Source of the DNA: Gemmatimonadota bacterium
GTDB taxonomy: Bacteria > Gemmatimonadota > Gemmatimonadetes > Longimicrobiales > Gaopeijiaceae
Assembly: GCA_029863645.1 (NCBI GenBank)
Contig: JAOTVA010000021.1
Coordinates: 1-35,528, forward strand
Reading direction: 5' to 3'
Length of the DNA stretch: 35,528 nt
Positions within the stretch are counted from its first letter, which is position 1, and each line of letters opens with the position of its first letter. This document shows, in pieces, positions 33,321 through 35,528 of the stretch. Position numbers and translations under genes: made by a program. The notes under the pieces were generated by a model, which saw only the letters and a program-made list of their open reading frames with translations, ran no database searches and was not told the origin of the DNA.

Positions 33321-33740
33321 ATTCCGCTACGCCGAAAATTAGCCGGGAGCCCAACGCTCGTCGCGGGATGCGGCGATCCAACCACCATCGTCGACAGGTC
33401 GGGCAGCTATGTCGTCTCGCTGGCGACGCCGTTCGCCGACGACGGTGCGGTGCTGATCGCACTGTATGGGCTCCCGACAGGCGCCGTCGACTTGATACCG
33501 GATGATCGGAGCCTGGTGGTCTACTCGGTTCGCGTCGCCGACACCCTGAGGATCGCTGTCTTCGGCGAGATTACTTCGGGGCCGCTCATCCGCCTCGTTC
33601 CGCTCGATGCGAGCGCCGCACCCCTGATCGGCATTCGTGTCGAGGACGCGGCCTCACGAGCCAACGAGCAACGTGAGTCCGTGTCGGGATACGGGCTCGA
33701 ACTCCAGCTGCGTCAGGTCAGCGACCTTACTCGGCCGTAG
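33321..33740 (+). pseudogene. Lipoprotein gene lacking a start codon
   Basis: An open frame from 33321 to TAG 33740 reads LAGSPTLVAGCGDPTTIVDRSGSYVVSLATPFADDGAVLIALYG, then natural-looking sequence to the end (VVYSVRVADTLRIAVFGEITSGPLIRLVPLDAS, SGYGLELQLRQVSDL). The LVAGC lipobox and following GDPT suggest a lipoprotein of about 120 residues. No ATG, GTG or TTG precedes the lipobox in frame, so the true 5' end is lost or shifted; GTG 33450 would skip the signal. The fold may be a secreted beta domain. The left edge abuts the VapB operator, so a recombination event may have removed its start. Confidence 0.55.
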
Positions 33741-33759
33741 CGTCAGGCTCGAGTATGCG

Positions 33760-34587
33760 CTAGCTAGTGCCAGGCGAAGAGTCGATCCGGCTGTCCGCGA
33801 TCCGGGGAAGTACCCCTCCCGGTCGCCCGAAATGCAGCACCAGCCCCTGCTCCCCAAGTGCGACACCGGGTGACGGCGTCACGAAACGATCGAGACTCGG
33901 CGAGTAGTAGAGACATCCGCTCTCCTCCGGCGGCCGCTCGCGAGCGAACGCCTCCGCATCTCCGAGCGCCGTGAGCCATTCCTTCTTGGCGGCGGCGAGA
34001 TCGAAGGGCTCGGTGAGCTGAAGCCGCTCGAAGTCTTCCGGACGGTAGCGACCATGCCGTTTCAGCAACTCGAGCAGCGACAGGGGCGAGAGGCCGGGAT
34101 CCTTGCCGACCGCCGCCCAGCTGACGCCCGCGAGCGGCAGGACTGTCCGGTGGACGAAGAGGATGTCCACAAAATCCCTCGGCTCATCGCGCCCCGCGAG
34201 GGCGAGCACTTTGTTCGCGGCGAGGTCGATAGGGTGGAGTAGGAACCCGCCGAGCTCGTCGCGCACGAGCGGCATGAACCTCCACGCGGAGTCGTGGGCC
34301 CAATCGATGCGCGTTGCGTCGGCACCCTTCCCGACCACGGCCCGGACGAAGCCAGGAAGAACAAGGTCTACGTCCACCTCGTATCCGGCGTCTCCCAACG
34401 TGCCACGGTCCTGATCGAACGCTGATGCAACCCGGCTCTCCGAGTCGTGGAAGAAGTCGAGATCGTCGCTGTATCGGGTCGAGGTGGGAGCGAAGTGCAT
34501 CGCCGCGCCGCCCGCGAGGTACCGGTCGTCGGTCGGGCGGGTCGCGAGCGTGGCGAGCAGCTCCCGCTGGAAGGCTGTTAGCGGCAC
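33760..34587 (-). CDS. AbiEii/AbiGii-type nucleotidyltransferase toxin
   Basis: Start GTG 34587 gives 275 residues; the frame is open far upstream, but that part lies within the partner gene. The family's nucleotidyltransferase signature is AGGAAMHFAPTSTRYSDDLDFFHD (GG...S.DLD), followed by ATRIDWAHDSAWRFMPLVRDELGGFLLHPIDLAANKVLALAGRDEPRDFVDILF. AbiEii-type toxins transfer nucleotides to targets such as tRNA and can abort phage infection. The gene overlaps the 3' end of the partner by ten bases. The C-terminal 60 residues (ESGCLYYSPSLDRFVTPSPG) are an extension beyond the core. Confidence 0.88.
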   Translation of the reverse strand: MPLTAFQRELLATLATRPTDDRYLAGGAAMHFAPTSTRYSDDLDFFHDSESRVASAFDQDRGTLGDAGYEVDVDLVLPGFVRAVVGKGADATRIDWAHDSAWRFMPLVRDELGGFLLHPIDLAANKVLALAGRDEPRDFVDILFVHRTVLPLAGVSWAAVGKDPGLSPLSLLELLKRHGRYRPEDFERLQLTEPFDLAAAKKEWLTALGDAEAFARERPPEESGCLYYSPSLDRFVTPSPGVALGEQGLVLHFGRPGGVLPRIADSRIDSSPGTS

Positions 34588-34841
34588 AGGCGTGCGCCGA
34601 TCCGCCACGATTCGCGGTCGCCGTGCTTCATCAGCTGCTCCGCGACCCAGGAGACGTCCTCCGGGCCGATATCCAGGTCCGGCCGGTACGACCAGAAGCA
34701 CTGGGCCCTGTACCTCCGGAACGCGCGTCGCGCCTCGCGCACCTTGACCATGGCGCGGGCCTCCTCGGCACTGAGCGTGCGTCGGCTCTTCCTTCCTCCG
34801 CGCGCGCCGATCTCGGACAGGTATCGCTTGATTTCGTTCAT
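34578..34841 (-). CDS. Small partner (likely antitoxin) of the AbiEii-type toxin
   Basis: This 87-residue protein starts at ATG 34841: NEIKRYLSEIGARGGRKSRRTLSAEEARAMVKVREARRAFRRYRAQCFWSY. The basic N-terminus with GARGGRKSRR could bind DNA or RNA, and the tail DVSWVAEQLMKHGDRESWRIGARL is helical. I know this protein only as a regular neighbour of this class of nucleotidyltransferase, so an antitoxin or regulator role is inferred from gene order, overlap and the palindrome five bases upstream. Confidence 0.75.
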   Translation of the reverse strand: MNEIKRYLSEIGARGGRKSRRTLSAEEARAMVKVREARRAFRRYRAQCFWSYRPDLDIGPEDVSWVAEQLMKHGDRESWRIGARLCR

Positions 34842-34845
34842 GCCA

Positions 34846-34866
34846 TATCATAAGCCGCTTATGATA
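34846..34866. promoter_or_regulatory. Putative operator of the AbiEii-type module
   Basis: Two perfect ten-base arms, TATCATAAGC (34846-34855) and GCTTATGATA (34857-34866), are separated by a single C. The element is AT-rich in a GC-rich setting and ends five bases before the partner's ATG. It is a strong candidate for autoregulation by the small partner protein. Confidence 0.7.
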
Positions 34867-35004
34867 GAAAAGGAAGATTGGTCAGCGCCGTTGAGCATGG
34901 ACCCACGCCAGTTCTTGGGGGAGCCCATTGCCGTCCTCCAGCAACCCAGCACAGTGTGCAGTTCTCCACCATCCCACTGAACCGCGCTCTAGGGCCGTTG
35001 CGAT

Positions 35005-35528
35005 ATGTCAAAGCTGACCCAGCGCCCTATCCTCCTGTTGGTTTCGGGGGCTGTCCTGCTGGTCGGGTGCAGCGATTCACCGACGGGTCCGGCGGATGCG
35101 ATCCCAACCATCGTGGCGCTCACGCCGGCAGCTCCGCCTACGACGCTGTTCCAGTCTCTCGACGTGGAACTGGATGGGAGTGCTTCCGTCGAGGTCGACT
35201 ACTGGACCCCAGGTGGCCCTCGCCTCCGGGTCATCAGTCCCGAGGCCGCGACAGCGCACACGGTGAAGCTGCATCAACTGAGAGCGGCAAGCACGTACGA
35301 CTTCCTGGTCACGCCGGTCGGCGCGGGCGGTGCCCGGGGAGTCGCTTCGGTGGGGCAGTTCTCGACCGCCCCCCTGCCCGCTGCGCTCGCCGCGATCCAA
35401 ACCAATGTGGTGGGTCAGGCGACCTTCCCCCTCCTCATGATGGAGGTCTCCCTGCCTTCGGTGACTGGGGTCCCTATCGTCATGGATCGTGACGGCTACA
35501 TCGTGTGGTACCGTCCGGGGGCGACGGC
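35005..35528 (+). CDS. Aryl-sulfate sulfotransferase-like lipoprotein, 3' end beyond window
   Basis: ATG 35005 opens a frame that runs off the window with about 174 residues visible. A lipoprotein signal (LLLVSGAVLLVGC) is followed by SDSPTGPAD and a beta domain like a fibronectin module (VSPEAATAHTVKLHQLRAASTYDFLVTP). Then FPLLMMEVSLPSVTGVPIVMDRDGYIVWYRPG appears. That last pattern is typical of the start of the beta-propeller in arylsulfotransferase (ASST) family proteins. These move sulfate between phenolic compounds in the periplasm, but many family members are of unknown role. Catalytic residues lie beyond the window, so the call is by N-terminal resemblance only. Confidence 0.65.
   Translation, partial: MSKLTQRPILLLVSGAVLLVGCSDSPTGPADAIPTIVALTPAAPPTTLFQSLDVELDGSASVEVDYWTPGGPRLRVISPEAATAHTVKLHQLRAASTYDFLVTPVGAGGARGVASVGQFSTAPLPAALAAIQTNVVGQATFPLLMMEVSLPSVTGVPIVMDRDGYIVWYRPGAT

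Noticed and set aside
34861-34980. 39-codon plus-strand reading after the palindrome
   Set aside because: Starts inside the operator arm, no ribosome site and unlike any protein family.
1-35528. CRISPR array or insertion sequence with terminal repeats
   Set aside because: No regularly spaced repeats and no transposase reading were found; only the integrase remnant suggests mobility.

Overview
The window is uniformly GC-rich. It has the protein repertoire of a Gram-negative soil or marine heterotroph: many lipoboxes, long Ser/Thr kinases, periplasmic haem proteins and several toxin-antitoxin pairs. The kinase at 28961-32572 opens with the compact N-terminus and G-loop style that I associate with Gemmatimonadota, so that phylum is my best guess. 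This is inference from sequence style; no rRNA is present to confirm it.

Layout. Positions 1-7733 hold ordinary chromosomal genes: a truncated penicillin-acylase family enzyme, a DUF309 protein, a lipoprotein with Gly/Trp repeats, an unknown cytosolic protein, and a compact three-gene unit (lipid-anchored RidA, membrane Ser/Thr kinase, M15-like lipoprotein). Positions 7742-12318 hold two VapBC modules on either side of a translationally coupled three-gene unit (exported protein, P460-like haem lipoprotein, small membrane protein) and a thioredoxin. Positions 12329-21292 hold a transglutaminase-like protein, a membrane cyclase-domain protein, a GAF-GGDEF protein, an anthrax-lethal-factor-like metallopeptidase, a lipoprotein in which all 18 non-lipobox cysteines form regular pairs, a CPA2 antiporter with two RCK units, and an alpha/beta-hydrolase lipoprotein.

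From about 21356 to 34866 the region looks accessory. It has gene-poor sequence with gene fragments, a VanZ-like protein, an integrase remnant whose catalytic Tyr has become Cys, and a tRNA-Ala(UGC). Beyond the tRNA lies a minus-strand series: an AbiEii-type nucleotidyltransferase pair, a VapBC pair, then a kinase/ATPase/TPR protein, a very large membrane di-haem RoxA-like oxygenase/peroxidase, and a patatin-like lipase. The last two genes overlap by ATGA. This kinase, di-haem and patatin unit is the best candidate for an undescribed system. I suggest a phospholipid-release plus lipid-oxidation pathway under a multidomain sensor, but that function is inference.

Three VapBC promoters share the half-site CATGATAT/ATATCATG, and the AbiEii-type module has its own near-perfect palindrome. 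An aryl-sulfate-sulfotransferase-like lipoprotein runs off the right edge.
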